From positions 106,690 through 170,689 of the forward strand of contig NZ_JACHJK010000018.1 of assembly GCF_014203595.1 (NCBI RefSeq): 64,000 nucleotides of DNA. The letters run 5' to 3'. A program made the position numbers and the translations under genes. The notes under the pieces were generated by a model. The model was given only the letters and a program-made list of their open reading frames with translations, did not search any database and was not told the DNA's origin. This document shows, piece after piece, positions 26,039 to 34,618 of this stretch. The first letter of the stretch is position 1. Each line of letters opens with the position of its first letter. Source of the stretch: Streptomyces echinatus (lineage in GTDB: Bacteria; Actinomycetota; Actinomycetes; Streptomycetales; Streptomycetaceae).

Positions 26039-26249
26039 GCCGCCGGCCGTCCCCCCGGACAGGCCTCCCGTGCCCGGCGGGCGCGAGGAAACGATGTGGC
26101 GCATCAGACGCCACCCCCGCGTCCGTCGCGCGCTCGGGTACGGGACAATGAACTACGAGCGTCCGGCTCGGACAGTGACGGCGGGCCCGGAACCGTACGG
26201 ACACGTACGACGCCTACTACGACACGTACACAGCAACGAGGAGCAAGTC

Positions 26250-26507
26250 ATGGCGGGCAGCAGCCACGGTCACACCCCGGCAGCCTGGACCGGTGTCACC
26301 ATCGCCTTCATCGGGTTCTGCGTCGCGGGCGCCTTCATGGTGATGGCCCAGCCCGTCGGCTTCTGGGCCGGCATGGCGATCGTGGCCGGCGGCGGTGTCG
26401 TCGGCGGCATCATGCGGTCCATGGGCCTCGGCATGCCGAAGCAGCCCGCCGCGCTCCCGCACACCGCCCCGTCCGCGACCCGCGAGCCGGCCGGCGCCGA
26501 GAGCTGA
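26250..26507 (+). CDS. HGxxPAAW family small membrane protein
   Basis: The 85-residue protein opens with MAGSSHGHTPAAWTGV, the diagnostic HGxxPAAW motif. Two transmembrane helices follow (about 16-36 and 42-62), the second starting FWAGMAIVAGGGVVGG, and the C-terminus is polar. This family recurs beside trp genes in actinobacteria; its function is unknown. GAGGAG 5 nt before the ATG supports the start. A bulged hairpin follows the stop. Confidence 0.85.
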   Translation: MAGSSHGHTPAAWTGVTIAFIGFCVAGAFMVMAQPVGFWAGMAIVAGGGVVGGIMRSMGLGMPKQPAALPHTAPSATREPAGAES

Positions 26508-26523
26508 GCGCAGCGCTTCCCCG

Positions 26524-26561
26524 AAGGGCGGCCCGGCACCGGCGAGGTGCGGGCCGCCCTT
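26524..26561 (+). terminator. Hairpin terminator after the HGxxPAAW gene
   Basis: A 16-bp stem (AAGGGCGGCCCG... with ...CGGGCCGCCCTT, one bulged G at 26535/26536) has a short loop and lies 17 bp after the stop. Confidence 0.7.
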
Positions 26562-26634
26562 CGCCGTCCCCGGACCGCGCCCTTCGCCGTCCCCGGACCC
26601 TGCCCTTCGTCGTCCCTCGTCGTCCCCGGACCGC
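26557..26634. repeat. 23-bp tandem repeat in an intergenic region
   Basis: Three copies of a CCCTTCGCCGTCCCCGGACC-type unit start at 26557, 26580 and 26603; the third is degenerate and partly doubled. The array sits between the HGxxPAAW terminator and the DUF2752 gene. It is probably replication slippage, with no evidence of function. Confidence 0.6.
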
Positions 26635-26691
26635 GCCCCGACCGGACCCGCTCCGCGCGCGCGTGCCGGAGCGGCGCGGCAGAATTCCCGC

Positions 26692-27156
26692 GTGAACGCC
26701 GACAGCCGCACCGTCCCGCCGCAGGCGCCCCGGAGCGAGGGGAGCCCGGTTACGCCGCCCCCTCCGCGGCGGCGGCTCGCCGTCCCGCTGGGGCTGTTCG
26801 CGGCCGCCGCCGGCGCCCTCGGCTACGTCGGTGCCGTCGACCCGAACGAACCCGGCCACTACCCCGTCTGCCCCCTGTACCGGCTCACCGGCCTGTACTG
26901 CCCCGGCTGCGGCGGACTGCGCAGCGCGCACGCCCTCGTCCACGGTGACCTGCTCACCGCGCTGCGCGACAACGCGGCGGGCGTGGCGGCCTGCCTCGGC
27001 CTCGCCGTGCTGTGGGCCCTCCGAACGGTCCGCACGGCGCGCGGCCGGCCGCCGCGGACCGTCCCCGGACCGGCGCACCTGTGGACCGTGGGCGCGTTGC
27101 TGCTGGTCTTCACCGTCGTCCGGAACCTGCCGGCCGGTGGCTGGCTGCGTCCCTGA
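26692..27156 (+). CDS. DUF2752 family membrane protein
   Basis: The 154-residue protein has three hydrophobic segments and the diagnostic DUF2752 block CPLYRLTGLYCPGCGGLRS, with the CPxCG-like cysteines, followed by AHALVHGDLLTALRDN. The function is unknown. CAGAAT ends 6 nt before the GTG start, suggesting a leaderless promoter. It lies upstream of trpC with a 135-bp gap. Confidence 0.88.
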   Translation: MNADSRTVPPQAPRSEGSPVTPPPPRRRLAVPLGLFAAAAGALGYVGAVDPNEPGHYPVCPLYRLTGLYCPGCGGLRSAHALVHGDLLTALRDNAAGVAACLGLAVLWALRTVRTARGRPPRTVPGPAHLWTVGALLLVFTVVRNLPAGGWLRP

Positions 27157-27242
27157 CCGGACGGTGAACGTCCAGGTGGTGGGACCGGCGTCCACCGGAT
27201 GCGAGGCCTCGGCGCTCGTGCGGATACCATCGCAATTGACCA

Positions 27243-27259
27243 CAGGTTTTCGGAACCTG
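27243..27259 (+). promoter_or_regulatory. Small hairpin in the trpC leader (CAGGTT-N5-AACCTG)
   Basis: Perfect 6-bp arms around TTCGG lie 33 bp before the trpC GTG. It could be an operator or a leader-RNA hairpin. No tryptophan-rich leader peptide is visible, so classical attenuation is not supported. Confidence 0.3.
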
Positions 27260-27291
27260 AAGGAACCACCGTCTGGAAGGGGGCCGCTCGC

Positions 27292-28101
27292 GTGAGTGTG
27301 CTCGACGAGATCATCGACGGAGTCCGTGCCGACCTCGCGGAGCGGCAGGCACGTGTGAGCCTCGACGAGCTCAAGGAGCGCGCGGCCAAGGCCCACGCCG
27401 CCAAGGACGGGGTGGCCGCGCTCAAGGGCGACGGCGTCAAGGTGATCTGCGAGGTCAAGCGCTCCAGCCCCTCCAAGGGCGCGCTGGCGGCGATCGCCGA
27501 CCCGGCCGGGCTCGCCGCGGACTACGAGGCGGGTGGCGCGGCCGTCATCTCCGTCCTCACCGAACAGCGCCGCTTCGGCGGCTCGCTCGCCGACCTGGAG
27601 GCCGTCCGCGCGCGCGTGGACATCCCGGTGCTGCGCAAGGACTTCATCGTCACCTCGTACCAGCTGTGGGAGGCCCGCGCGTACGGCGCCGACCTCGCGC
27701 TGCTGATCGTGGCCGCCCTCGACCAGCCGGCCCTGGAGTCGCTGATCGAGCGGGCGGTGTCCATCGGCCTGACCCCCCTCGTCGAGGTGCACGACGAGGA
27801 GGAGGTCGAGCGGGCGGTGGACGCGGGCGCCAAGATCATCGGCGTCAACGCGCGCAACCTGAAGACCCTGGAGGTCGACCGCGGCACCTTCGAGCGGGTC
27901 GCCCCGGAGATCCCCGACCACCTCGTCAAGGTCGCCGAGTCCGGCGTCCGCGGCCCGCACGACCTGATCGCCTACGCCAACGCCGGCGCCGACGCGGTCC
28001 TGGTCGGCGAGTCCCTGGTCACCGGCCGTGACCCGAAGGCGGCGGTGGCCGACCTGGTGGCGGCGGGCGAGCACCCGGCGCTGCGGCACGGGCGCGGCTG
28101 A
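27292..28101 (+). CDS. trpC: Indole-3-glycerol phosphate synthase
   Basis: TrpC converts CdRP to indole-3-glycerol phosphate. The 269-residue TIM barrel has the catalytic lysine motifs CEVKRSSPSKG and VLRKDFIV, plus GVNARNLKTLEVD and VAESGVRG. It is a stand-alone enzyme, not fused to TrpF, in keeping with PriA supplying that step. GGAAGGGG about 9 nt before the GTG is a good ribosome-binding site. It is followed by trpM after 22 bp. Confidence 0.96.
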   Translation: MSVLDEIIDGVRADLAERQARVSLDELKERAAKAHAAKDGVAALKGDGVKVICEVKRSSPSKGALAAIADPAGLAADYEAGGAAVISVLTEQRRFGGSLADLEAVRARVDIPVLRKDFIVTSYQLWEARAYGADLALLIVAALDQPALESLIERAVSIGLTPLVEVHDEEEVERAVDAGAKIIGVNARNLKTLEVDRGTFERVAPEIPDHLVKVAESGVRGPHDLIAYANAGADAVLVGESLVTGRDPKAAVADLVAAGEHPALRHGRG

Positions 28102-28123
28102 CCCCCCATTAAGCTTGGGACCG

Positions 28124-28309
28124 ATGACTCTCACCATGACGACCGTGGACCGGTACGCCCGCCTGGCGCGCGGCTGCCGCCCGAGGGGCTGCCGCGCCCC
28201 GGCGAGGCGTGTCCACGGCCGCCGGGTGCGCTACGTCATCGGTGACGAACCCGGGCAGGTCAACGGCATGCGATGGCAGCGCCCCGAGAGGGGCGCGGGT
28301 CGGGCCTGA
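28124..28309 (+). CDS. trpM: TrpM-like small Arg-rich protein between trpC and trpB
   Basis: The 61-residue protein is very basic (ARGCRPRGCRAPARRVHGRR) with two close cysteines, ending in RYVIGDEPGQVNGMRWQ. In S. coelicolor the small gene at this position, trpM, was reported to modulate tryptophan supply; this assignment relies on position and that memory. A second in-frame ATG lies at 28136. TAAGCT ends 8 nt before the first ATG with no Shine-Dalgarno sequence, suggesting a leaderless promoter, so trpM may be transcribed apart from trpC. How it works is unknown to me. Confidence 0.75.
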   Translation: MTLTMTTVDRYARLARGCRPRGCRAPARRVHGRRVRYVIGDEPGQVNGMRWQRPERGAGRA

Positions 28310-28425
28310 CAGGGCGGCTCCGTCGCGCGGCGCGACCGGACACCACGGTCCCGCGGTCGGCCGATCACCCCGACGCCCCACGGCGAACAGTGTCTCTTCA
28401 CACGCACTCACCGTGAGGTTCTGGC

Positions 28426-29709
28426 ATGTCCAGCGATTTCTTCTTCCCTGACCCCGCGGGTCAGGTGCCCAGCGCCGAGGGCTACTTCGGCGCGTTCGGC
28501 GGCAAGTTCATCCCGGAGGCCCTCGTCGCCGCCGTGGACGAGGTCGCCGTCGAGTACGACAAGGCCAAGCACGATCCCGAGTTCGCCCGGGAACTCAACG
28601 ACCTGCTGGTCAACTACACCGGCCGGCCCAGCTCGCTCACCGAGGTCCCCCGCTTCGCCGCGGAGGCGGGCGGCGCCCGGATCTTCCTCAAGCGGGAAGA
28701 CCTCAACCACACCGGCTCCCACAAGATCAACAACGTGCTCGGCCAGGCCCTGCTGACCAGGCGCATGGGCAAGACCCGGGTGATCGCCGAGACCGGCGCC
28801 GGCCAGCACGGCGTCGCCACGGCCACCGCCTGCGCGCTGTTCGGCCTCGACTGCACCATCTACATGGGCGAGATCGACACCCAGCGCCAGGCCCTGAACG
28901 TGGCCCGCATGCGCATGCTCGGCGCCGAGGTCGTCGCGGTGAAGTCCGGCAGCCGCACCCTCAAGGACGCCATCAACGAGGCGTTCCGGGACTGGGTCGC
29001 CAACGTCGACCACACCCACTACCTGTTCGGCACGGTCGCCGGCCCGCACCCCTTCCCGGCCATGGTCCGTGACTTCCACCGGGTCATCGGCGTCGAGGCC
29101 CGGCGTCAGCTCCTGGAGCGCGCGGGCCGCCTCCCGGACGCGGCCGTGGCCTGCGTCGGCGGCGGCTCCAACGCCATCGGTCTCTTCCACGCCTTCATCC
29201 CCGACGAGGGCGTCCGCCTGATCGGCTGCGAGCCCGCCGGGCACGGCATCGAGACCGGTGAGCACGCGGCCACCCTGACCGCGGGCGAGCCCGGCATCCT
29301 GCACGGCTCACGCAGCTACGTCCTGCAGGACGAGGAGGGCCAGATCACCGAGCCGTACTCGATCTCGGCCGGCCTGGACTACCCGGGCATCGGCCCCGAG
29401 CACTCCTACCTGAAGGACTCCGGCCGCGGCGAGTACCGCGCGGTCACCGACGACGCGGCCATGCAGGCCCTGCGCCTGCTGTCGCGCACCGAGGGCATCA
29501 TCCCGGCCATCGAGAGCGCCCACGCGCTCGCCGGTGCCCTGGAGGTCGGCAGGGAACTGGGCGAGGACGGCCTGATCGTCGTCAACCTGTCCGGCCGCGG
29601 CGACAAGGACATGGACACCGCCGCGCGCTACTTCGGCCTCTACGACACCGACGCCGAGGTGGCCGCCGACCAAGCCGACACCGCCGAGATCGAGGGGGAT
29701 GCCAAGTGA
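28426..29709 (+). CDS. trpB: Tryptophan synthase beta chain
   Basis: The PLP-dependent beta subunit joins indole and serine. The 427-residue protein has GYFGAFGGKFIPEAL, the PLP lysine Lys100 in HTGSHKINNVLGQ, ETGAGQHGVA, and the phosphate-binding VGGGSNAIG. A ~20-residue acidic C-terminal tail follows the conserved domain. GTGAGG lies 8 nt before the ATG. Its stop overlaps the trpA start by 4 bp, so alpha and beta are coupled as expected for the alpha2-beta2 enzyme. Confidence 0.97.
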   Translation: MSSDFFFPDPAGQVPSAEGYFGAFGGKFIPEALVAAVDEVAVEYDKAKHDPEFARELNDLLVNYTGRPSSLTEVPRFAAEAGGARIFLKREDLNHTGSHKINNVLGQALLTRRMGKTRVIAETGAGQHGVATATACALFGLDCTIYMGEIDTQRQALNVARMRMLGAEVVAVKSGSRTLKDAINEAFRDWVANVDHTHYLFGTVAGPHPFPAMVRDFHRVIGVEARRQLLERAGRLPDAAVACVGGGSNAIGLFHAFIPDEGVRLIGCEPAGHGIETGEHAATLTAGEPGILHGSRSYVLQDEEGQITEPYSISAGLDYPGIGPEHSYLKDSGRGEYRAVTDDAAMQALRLLSRTEGIIPAIESAHALAGALEVGRELGEDGLIVVNLSGRGDKDMDTAARYFGLYDTDAEVAADQADTAEIEGDAK

Positions 29710-30524
29710 GCGGGAACCACCAGCTGTTGACGGACACCCTCGCCGCCGCCAAGGCGGAGGGCCGGGCCGCGCTCATCGCCTACCTCCCGGCCGGCTTCCC
29801 GACCGTGGACGGCGGCATCGAGGCGATCGAGGCGGTCTTCGACGGCGGCGCCGACGTCGTCGAGGTGGGTCTGCCGCACAGCGACCCCGTGCTCGACGGC
29901 CCGGTCATCCAGACCGCCGACGACATCGCCCTGCGCGGCGGGGTGAAGATCGCCGACGTCATGCGGACGGTCCGGGAGGCGCACCGGGCCACCGGGAAGC
30001 CGGTGCTCGTCATGACGTACTGGAACCCCATCGACCGCTACGGCGTCGAGCGCTTCACCGCCGAACTGGCCGAGGCGGGCGGCGCCGGCTGCATCCTGCC
30101 CGACCTGCCGGTGCAGGAGTCGGCGCTGTGGCGGGAGCACGCCGAGAAACACGGGCTCGCGACGGTCTTCGTCGTGGCACCGAGCAGCAAGGACGAGCGG
30201 CTCGCCGAGATCACCGCGGTGGGCAGCGGCTTCGTCTACGCGGCCTCCCTCATGGGCGTCACCGGCACCCGCGAGTCCGTCGGCGCGCAGGCCGAGGAAC
30301 TGGTCCGGCGGACCCGCGGCACGGGCAGCGGCCTGCCGGTCTGTGTCGGGCTCGGCGTCTCCAACGCGACCCAGGCCGCCGAGGTCGCCGGCTTCGCCGA
30401 CGGGGTCATCGTGGGCTCGGCGTTCGTGAAGCGGATGCTGGACGCCCCGGACCACGCCTCCGGCATCGCGGCGGTCCGCGAGCTGGCCGGCCTGCTCGCC
30501 AAGGGCGTGCGCGGACGGGCGTAA
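29706..30524 (+). CDS. trpA: Tryptophan synthase alpha chain
   Basis: The alpha subunit cleaves indole-3-glycerol phosphate to indole and G3P. The 272-residue TIM barrel has AYLPAGFPT, the catalytic glutamate in DVVEVGLPHSDP, and VGLGVSNATQ. The GTG start overlaps the trpB stop (GTGA). A palindrome and a strong hairpin follow within 85 bp. Confidence 0.97.
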   Translation: MSGNHQLLTDTLAAAKAEGRAALIAYLPAGFPTVDGGIEAIEAVFDGGADVVEVGLPHSDPVLDGPVIQTADDIALRGGVKIADVMRTVREAHRATGKPVLVMTYWNPIDRYGVERFTAELAEAGGAGCILPDLPVQESALWREHAEKHGLATVFVVAPSSKDERLAEITAVGSGFVYAASLMGVTGTRESVGAQAEELVRRTRGTGSGLPVCVGLGVSNATQAAEVAGFADGVIVGSAFVKRMLDAPDHASGIAAVRELAGLLAKGVRGRA

Positions 30525-30554
30525 CCGTAGGTGATGTCCCGTTTCAGATGATTC

Positions 30555-30575
30555 GGTCACTCGAACGAGTGGACC
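30555..30575. promoter_or_regulatory. Palindrome around CACTCGAACGAGTG downstream of trpA
   Basis: CACTCG (30558-30563) and CGAGTG (30566-30571) flank AA. With one bulge the symmetry extends to GGTC...GACC. It lies before the hairpin at 30581 and about 50 bp upstream of the next gene. It may be an operator for that gene or part of a compound terminator. Confidence 0.35.
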
Positions 30576-30580
30576 TCCGG

Positions 30581-30607
30581 CCGGGGAGGCGCGCTGCGCC
30601 TCCCCGG
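30581..30607 (+). terminator. 12-bp perfect hairpin between trpA and the DsbA-like gene
   Basis: CCGGGGAGGCGC pairs with GCGCCTCCCCGG around a 3-nt loop. It ends only 14 nt before the downstream GTG, so besides terminating trpA transcripts it could cover the translation start of any read-through RNA. Confidence 0.65.
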
Positions 30608-30621
30608 TTCGTTCTGGGGGT

Positions 30622-31395
30622 GTGAGCGAGAAGAACCGTGACGGAAAGCGCACCGCCCGCGAGCGGATGGCGGTCGAGCGCGAGAAGCAGAAGGCCGCGG
30701 AGAAGCGACGGCGCACGCTGATCGTGGGCGCGAGCGTCGTCTGCGTCCTGGGCCTCGCGGCCGTGATCGGCGTGGTCGCCGCCAACGCCGGCAAGGACAA
30801 GAGCACCGGCGCGGGCCCGGCCGTGGCCCCCTCGGGAGCGAAGGGCAAGGACAGTCTCGCCATCCCGGTCGGAAAGGACGGCGCCAAGTCGACGCTCACC
30901 GTCTGGGAGGACTTCCGCTGCCCGGCCTGCCAGGCCTTCGAGGCCGCGTACCGGCCGACACTCCACGAGCTGTCCGACGCCGGCAAGCTCAGGGTCGAGT
31001 ACCACCTGGTCCGGCTGATCGACGGCAACCTCGGCGGCAGCGGCTCGCTCCGCGCGGCCAACGCCGCGGCCTGCGCCCAGGACGCCGGGAAGTTCCGCGA
31101 CTACCACGACGTGCTGTACGCGAACCAGCCCAAGGAGACCGACGACGCCTTCGCGGACAACGACAAGCTGATCGCGCTGGCGGGCAAGGTGAAGGGCCTG
31201 GACACGCCCGCCTTCCGCAAGTGCGTCAAGGAGGGCACCCACGACGCCTGGGTGGAGAAGTCCAACCAGGCGTTCCGGACCGGCGGCTTCAGCGGCACGC
31301 CCACGGTGCTGCTCGACGGCAAGAACATCTACCAGGACCAGACGATGACCCCGGCCAAGCTCAAGCAGCTGGTGGAATCGGCCCACCGAGGGTGA
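30622..31395 (+). CDS. DsbA-like membrane-anchored thiol oxidoreductase
   Basis: The 257-residue protein has a basic cytoplasmic tail (1-32), one transmembrane anchor (about 33-54), a Lys/Ser/Gly linker and an extracytoplasmic thioredoxin-like domain. The redox motif is CPAC in EDFRCPACQAFEAAYRP, and the cis-proline loop is GFSGTPTVLLDG, as in DsbA-type proteins. It probably forms or exchanges disulfides in exported proteins. No standard Shine-Dalgarno is present (GGGGG abuts the GTG). It is followed after 82 bp by lgt, another cell-envelope gene. Confidence 0.9.
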   Translation: MSEKNRDGKRTARERMAVEREKQKAAEKRRRTLIVGASVVCVLGLAAVIGVVAANAGKDKSTGAGPAVAPSGAKGKDSLAIPVGKDGAKSTLTVWEDFRCPACQAFEAAYRPTLHELSDAGKLRVEYHLVRLIDGNLGGSGSLRAANAAACAQDAGKFRDYHDVLYANQPKETDDAFADNDKLIALAGKVKGLDTPAFRKCVKEGTHDAWVEKSNQAFRTGGFSGTPTVLLDGKNIYQDQTMTPAKLKQLVESAHRG

Positions 31396-31477
31396 GCGTT
31401 TCTTACGCCCCCGTTATGGACCCGTAGCCGGGCTGCTTGCGGTCCCCGGGGCCCGGCACGGTAGCGTCGGACTTGCC

Positions 31478-32452
31478 ATGAACCTTGCCTACATCCCCAG
31501 CCCGTCGCACGGGGTGCTGTATCTCGGCCCCATCCCGCTGCGCGGCTACGCCTTCTGCATCATCATCGGCGTCTTCATTGCCGTCTGGTTCGGCAACAAG
31601 CGCTGGATCGCCCGCGGCGGGCAGTCCGGCACGGTCGCCGACATCGCCGTCTGGGCCGTACCGTTCGGCCTGGTCGGCGGCCGGCTCTACCACGTCATCA
31701 CGGACTACGAGCTGTACTTCAGCGAGGGCCGTGACTGGGTGGACGCCTTCAAGGTGTGGGAGGGCGGCCTCGGCATCTGGGGCGCGATCGCGCTCGGCGC
31801 GCTCGGCGCGTGGATCGGCGCGCGGCGCCGGGGTGTCCCGATGCCCGCCTACGCCGACGCCGTCGCGCCCGGCATCGCGCTCGCGCAGGCCATGGGCCGC
31901 TGGGGCAACTGGTTCAACCAGGAACTGTACGGCCGGGAGACGCACGTCCCCTGGGCGCTGCACATCACCTCCTCCGAGGGCGGCCGGGTGCCGGGCTACT
32001 ACCACCCGACCTTCCTCTACGAGTCCTTGTGGTGCGTCGGCGTCGCCCTGCTGGTGATCTGGGCGGACCGCCGCTTCACGCTGGGCCACGGCCGGGCGTT
32101 CGCGCTGTACGTCGCCGCGTACTGCGTGGGCCGCGGCTGGATCGAGTACCTGCGCGTCGACGACGCCCACCACATCCTGGGCGTCCGCCTCAACGTGTGG
32201 ACCGCGCTGATCGTGTTCCTGCTGGCGGTGGTGTACATGGTGGTGTCGGCGAAGAAGCGGCCGGGACGGGAGACCGTGGTCGAGCCGGCCGCGGTCGCCT
32301 CCGGCGGTGCGGCCGACGGGGTCTCGGAGGGCGCCCCCGACAGCGCGGCCGAGGGCACGCAAGCCGTGGCCTCAGGCGCGGACGGGGCGGAGGACGCCGA
32401 GGACGCCGGAGAACCGGTGAAGGACGAGGCGGAGTCGGCCAAGAAGAGCTGA
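31478..32452 (+). CDS. lgt: Prolipoprotein diacylglyceryl transferase
   Basis: Lgt transfers diacylglycerol from phosphatidylglycerol to the lipobox cysteine of prolipoproteins. The 324-residue protein has seven hydrophobic segments and the Lgt signature block QAMGRWGNWFNQELYGRET. GLVGGRLYHVI and GRGWIEYLRVDDAH are further conserved sites. Residues after ~262 form an acidic Ala/Glu/Gly-rich tail of about 60 residues, presumably disordered and cytoplasmic. TAGCGT ends 10 nt before the ATG without a Shine-Dalgarno, suggesting a leaderless message. A very strong terminator follows. Confidence 0.96.
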   Translation: MNLAYIPSPSHGVLYLGPIPLRGYAFCIIIGVFIAVWFGNKRWIARGGQSGTVADIAVWAVPFGLVGGRLYHVITDYELYFSEGRDWVDAFKVWEGGLGIWGAIALGALGAWIGARRRGVPMPAYADAVAPGIALAQAMGRWGNWFNQELYGRETHVPWALHITSSEGGRVPGYYHPTFLYESLWCVGVALLVIWADRRFTLGHGRAFALYVAAYCVGRGWIEYLRVDDAHHILGVRLNVWTALIVFLLAVVYMVVSAKKRPGRETVVEPAAVASGGAADGVSEGAPDSAAEGTQAVASGADGAEDAEDAGEPVKDEAESAKKS

Positions 32453-32467
32453 CCGCCGCGGCTACGA

Positions 32468-32505
32468 CACCGAGGGCGCCCGGGACCTCCCGGGCGCCCT
32501 CGGTG
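32468..32505 (+). terminator. Very strong hairpin terminator after lgt
   Basis: A perfect 17-bp stem (32468-32484 with 32489-32505) closes on ACCT, 15 bp after the lgt stop. It separates lgt from the convergent operon ending at 32604. Nothing else is seen in the 100 bp that follow. Confidence 0.88.
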
Positions 32506-32603
32506 CATGCGGGACACGGACGCCGATGGTTCGCCACCGCCGGCCACCGCCGCCGTGGCCGGTCGTCGGCGCGGTGGAAAGGGGAGCGCCGATCGGCGTC
32601 GCG

Positions 32604-33416
32604 TTACGTCCGGTAGGTCAGGGACAGGGTTCGTTGGGCCATGGCCACCACTGCCGCGTCGATGAAGCGGCCGTCGGGGAGGGCCTGGGCGCCCTGGTCG
32701 GACGCGGCCGCCTTGGTGATCGTCTCCGCGTGTTCGATCTCCGCCGGCGTCGGCAGGTACGCCCGCTCGATCACCGGCAGCTGCCGGGGGTGGATCGCGG
32801 CGCGCCCCAGGAAGCCTAGGGCGCGGCCGTGGGCACAGGACGCGGCGAGGCCGTCCAGGTCGCGGATGTCGGGGTGCACCGACTGCGGCGGTGGGGCGAG
32901 ACCCGCCGCGCGGGCGGCGACGACCACCCGGGAGCGCGGCCAGTCGAGACCCGCGTCGGCCCGCACCCCGAGGTCGGCCCGGAGATCCGCCTCGCCCAGC
33001 GAGATGCCCCGCAGCGCGGGGTGGGCGGTGGCGATGGCGTAGGCGTGCTCGATGCCGAGGGCCGACTCCAGCAGCGCGTACAGGGGGACCGGCGTGGTCA
33101 CCGCGGCCTGCCGCACCTGGTCCGGCGAGGTCACCTTCGGCAGCCGCAGCCCGGACAGGCCCGGCAGACCGGCCAGGGCGGTCAGGTCGGCGGCGGCCCA
33201 GGGCCCGTCCAGGGCGTTGACGCGGACATGCACCGGCACCGGCCGCGGCTGCGCCAGGAGTTCCGCGGTGGCCGTGCGGGCGTACTCCTTGCGGTCCGGG
33301 GCGACCGCGTCCTCCAGGTCGATCACCACCACGTCGGCTCCGGCCACCAGGGCCTTGGCCACCACGTGCGGGCGGTCGCCGGGCACGTAGAGCCAGGTCA
33401 GCGGGTAGCGGGTCAC
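32604..33416 (-). CDS. HpcH/HpaI-family CoA ester lyase (CitE-like)
   Basis: The 270-residue TIM barrel belongs to the CitE/malyl-CoA lyase group. Visible hallmarks are LTWLYVPGDRP, VVIDLEDAVAPDRK, the substrate Arg in VHVRVNA, LRLPKVTS, LLESALGI and SLGEADLRADLG with the metal-binding acids. Members cleave citramalyl-, malyl- or related 3-hydroxyacyl-CoA esters. It is the last gene of a seven-gene leftward operon and overlaps the CaiB-type gene by 4 bp, so a CoA-activation-then-cleavage pair is likely. The substrate is unknown. Confidence 0.85.
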   Translation of the reverse strand: MTRYPLTWLYVPGDRPHVVAKALVAGADVVVIDLEDAVAPDRKEYARTATAELLAQPRPVPVHVRVNALDGPWAAADLTALAGLPGLSGLRLPKVTSPDQVRQAAVTTPVPLYALLESALGIEHAYAIATAHPALRGISLGEADLRADLGVRADAGLDWPRSRVVVAARAAGLAPPPQSVHPDIRDLDGLAASCAHGRALGFLGRAAIHPRQLPVIERAYLPTPAEIEHAETITKAAASDQGAQALPDGRFIDAAVVAMAQRTLSLTYRT

Positions 33417-34618
33417 AGGGCGCCCTCCGAGCGCAGGGCCGCGATGTCGGCCGCGGTGAGGCCGAGCTCGGTGAGCACGGCGTCCGTGTCGGCGCCGTGC
33501 GGACGGCCGGCCCAGCGGATCGCGCCGGGCGTGGCGGAGAGCCGGAAGAGGACGTTCTGCATGCGCAGCGGGCCCAGCTCCGGGTCGGTGACGGTGGTGA
33601 CGGTGTCCAGGGCCTGGTACTGGGGGTCCGCCAGCACGTCCCGGACGTCCTGCACGGGGGCCGCCGCGGCCTCCGCCTTCTCGAAGGCCGCGAGCACCTC
33701 CGCGAGCGTGCGGACGGCGATCCAGGAGCCGACCGCCTCGTCCAGCACATCGGCGTGGGCGGCCCGGTCCGCGCCCGTGGCGAACCACGGCTCCTCGGTC
33801 AGCTCCGGGCGCCCCACCAGCCGCAGCACCCGTTCGGCGACCGACTGCGCGGAGGTGGAGACGGCGACCCAGCCGCCGTCGGCGGTGCGGTAGGTGTTGC
33901 GCGGGGCGTTGTTCGCCGACCGGTTCCCGGTGCGCTCCTGGACATAGCCGAGCTGGTCGTACCAGGTGGGGTGCGGGCCGAGGACGGACAGGATCGGTTC
34001 GATGATCGCCATGTCGACGACCTGGCCGGCGCCGGTGCGTTCGCGCCCGGCCAGCGCCGTCAGCACGGCGTACGCGGTCGCCAGGCCCGCGATCGAGTCG
34101 GCGAGACCGAAGGGCGGCAGCGTCGGGGGCGCGTCCGGTTCGCCAGTGACCGCGGCGAAGCCGCTCATCGCCTCGGCGAGGGTACCGAAGCCGGGGCGGC
34201 GCGCGTACGGTCCGTACTGGCCGAAGGCGGTGACCCGGGTGAGGACCAGCCGGGGGTTGGCCGCCGACAGCTCGGGCCAGCCGAGGTCCCATTTCTCCAG
34301 GGTGCCGGGGCGGAAGTTCTCGATCACCACGTCGGCGGTGGCGGCGAGCCGCAGCAGGGTGGCCCGGCCGCCCGGCGTGGACAGGTCGAGCGTGACGGTC
34401 CGCTTGTTGCGGCCGAGCACCTTCCACCACAGGCCCACGCCGTGCTTGGCGGGGCCGTGGCCGCGGGAGGGGTCGGGCCGCCGGGGATGCTCGACCTTGA
34501 TCACCTCCGCGCCGAAGTCACCGAGCAGGGTGGCGGCCATCGGCCCGGCGAAGAGGGTCGCCAGGTCCAGTACCCGCAGGCCGTCCAGCGCCGGGAGCGT
34601 CCGTGTCGCCGTACTCAT
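33413..34618 (-). CDS. CaiB/BaiF family (class III) CoA-transferase
   Basis: The 401-residue protein covers the class III CoA-transferase fold. It opens LDGLRVLDLATLFAGPMAAT with the CoA-binding loop DFGAEVIKVEHP, and the probable catalytic aspartate is Asp174 in PFGLADSIAG. It transfers CoA between carboxylic acids, forming an aspartyl-CoA intermediate in the family. It overlaps the ribokinase gene upstream and the CitE-like gene downstream by 4 bp each (ATGA, GTGA). The substrate is unknown. Confidence 0.9.
   Translation of the reverse strand: MSTATRTLPALDGLRVLDLATLFAGPMAATLLGDFGAEVIKVEHPRRPDPSRGHGPAKHGVGLWWKVLGRNKRTVTLDLSTPGGRATLLRLAATADVVIENFRPGTLEKWDLGWPELSAANPRLVLTRVTAFGQYGPYARRPGFGTLAEAMSGFAAVTGEPDAPPTLPPFGLADSIAGLATAYAVLTALAGRERTGAGQVVDMAIIEPILSVLGPHPTWYDQLGYVQERTGNRSANNAPRNTYRTADGGWVAVSTSAQSVAERVLRLVGRPELTEEPWFATGADRAAHADVLDEAVGSWIAVRTLAEVLAAFEKAEAAAAPVQDVRDVLADPQYQALDTVTTVTDPELGPLRMQNVLFRLSATPGAIRWAGRPHGADTDAVLTELGLTAADIAALRSEGAL

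Noticed and set aside
27157..27291. Tryptophan attenuator with leader peptide before trpC
   Set aside because: No short ORF with tandem Trp codons is visible; only a small 6-bp hairpin is present. The trpE upstream region is the hisI coding sequence.
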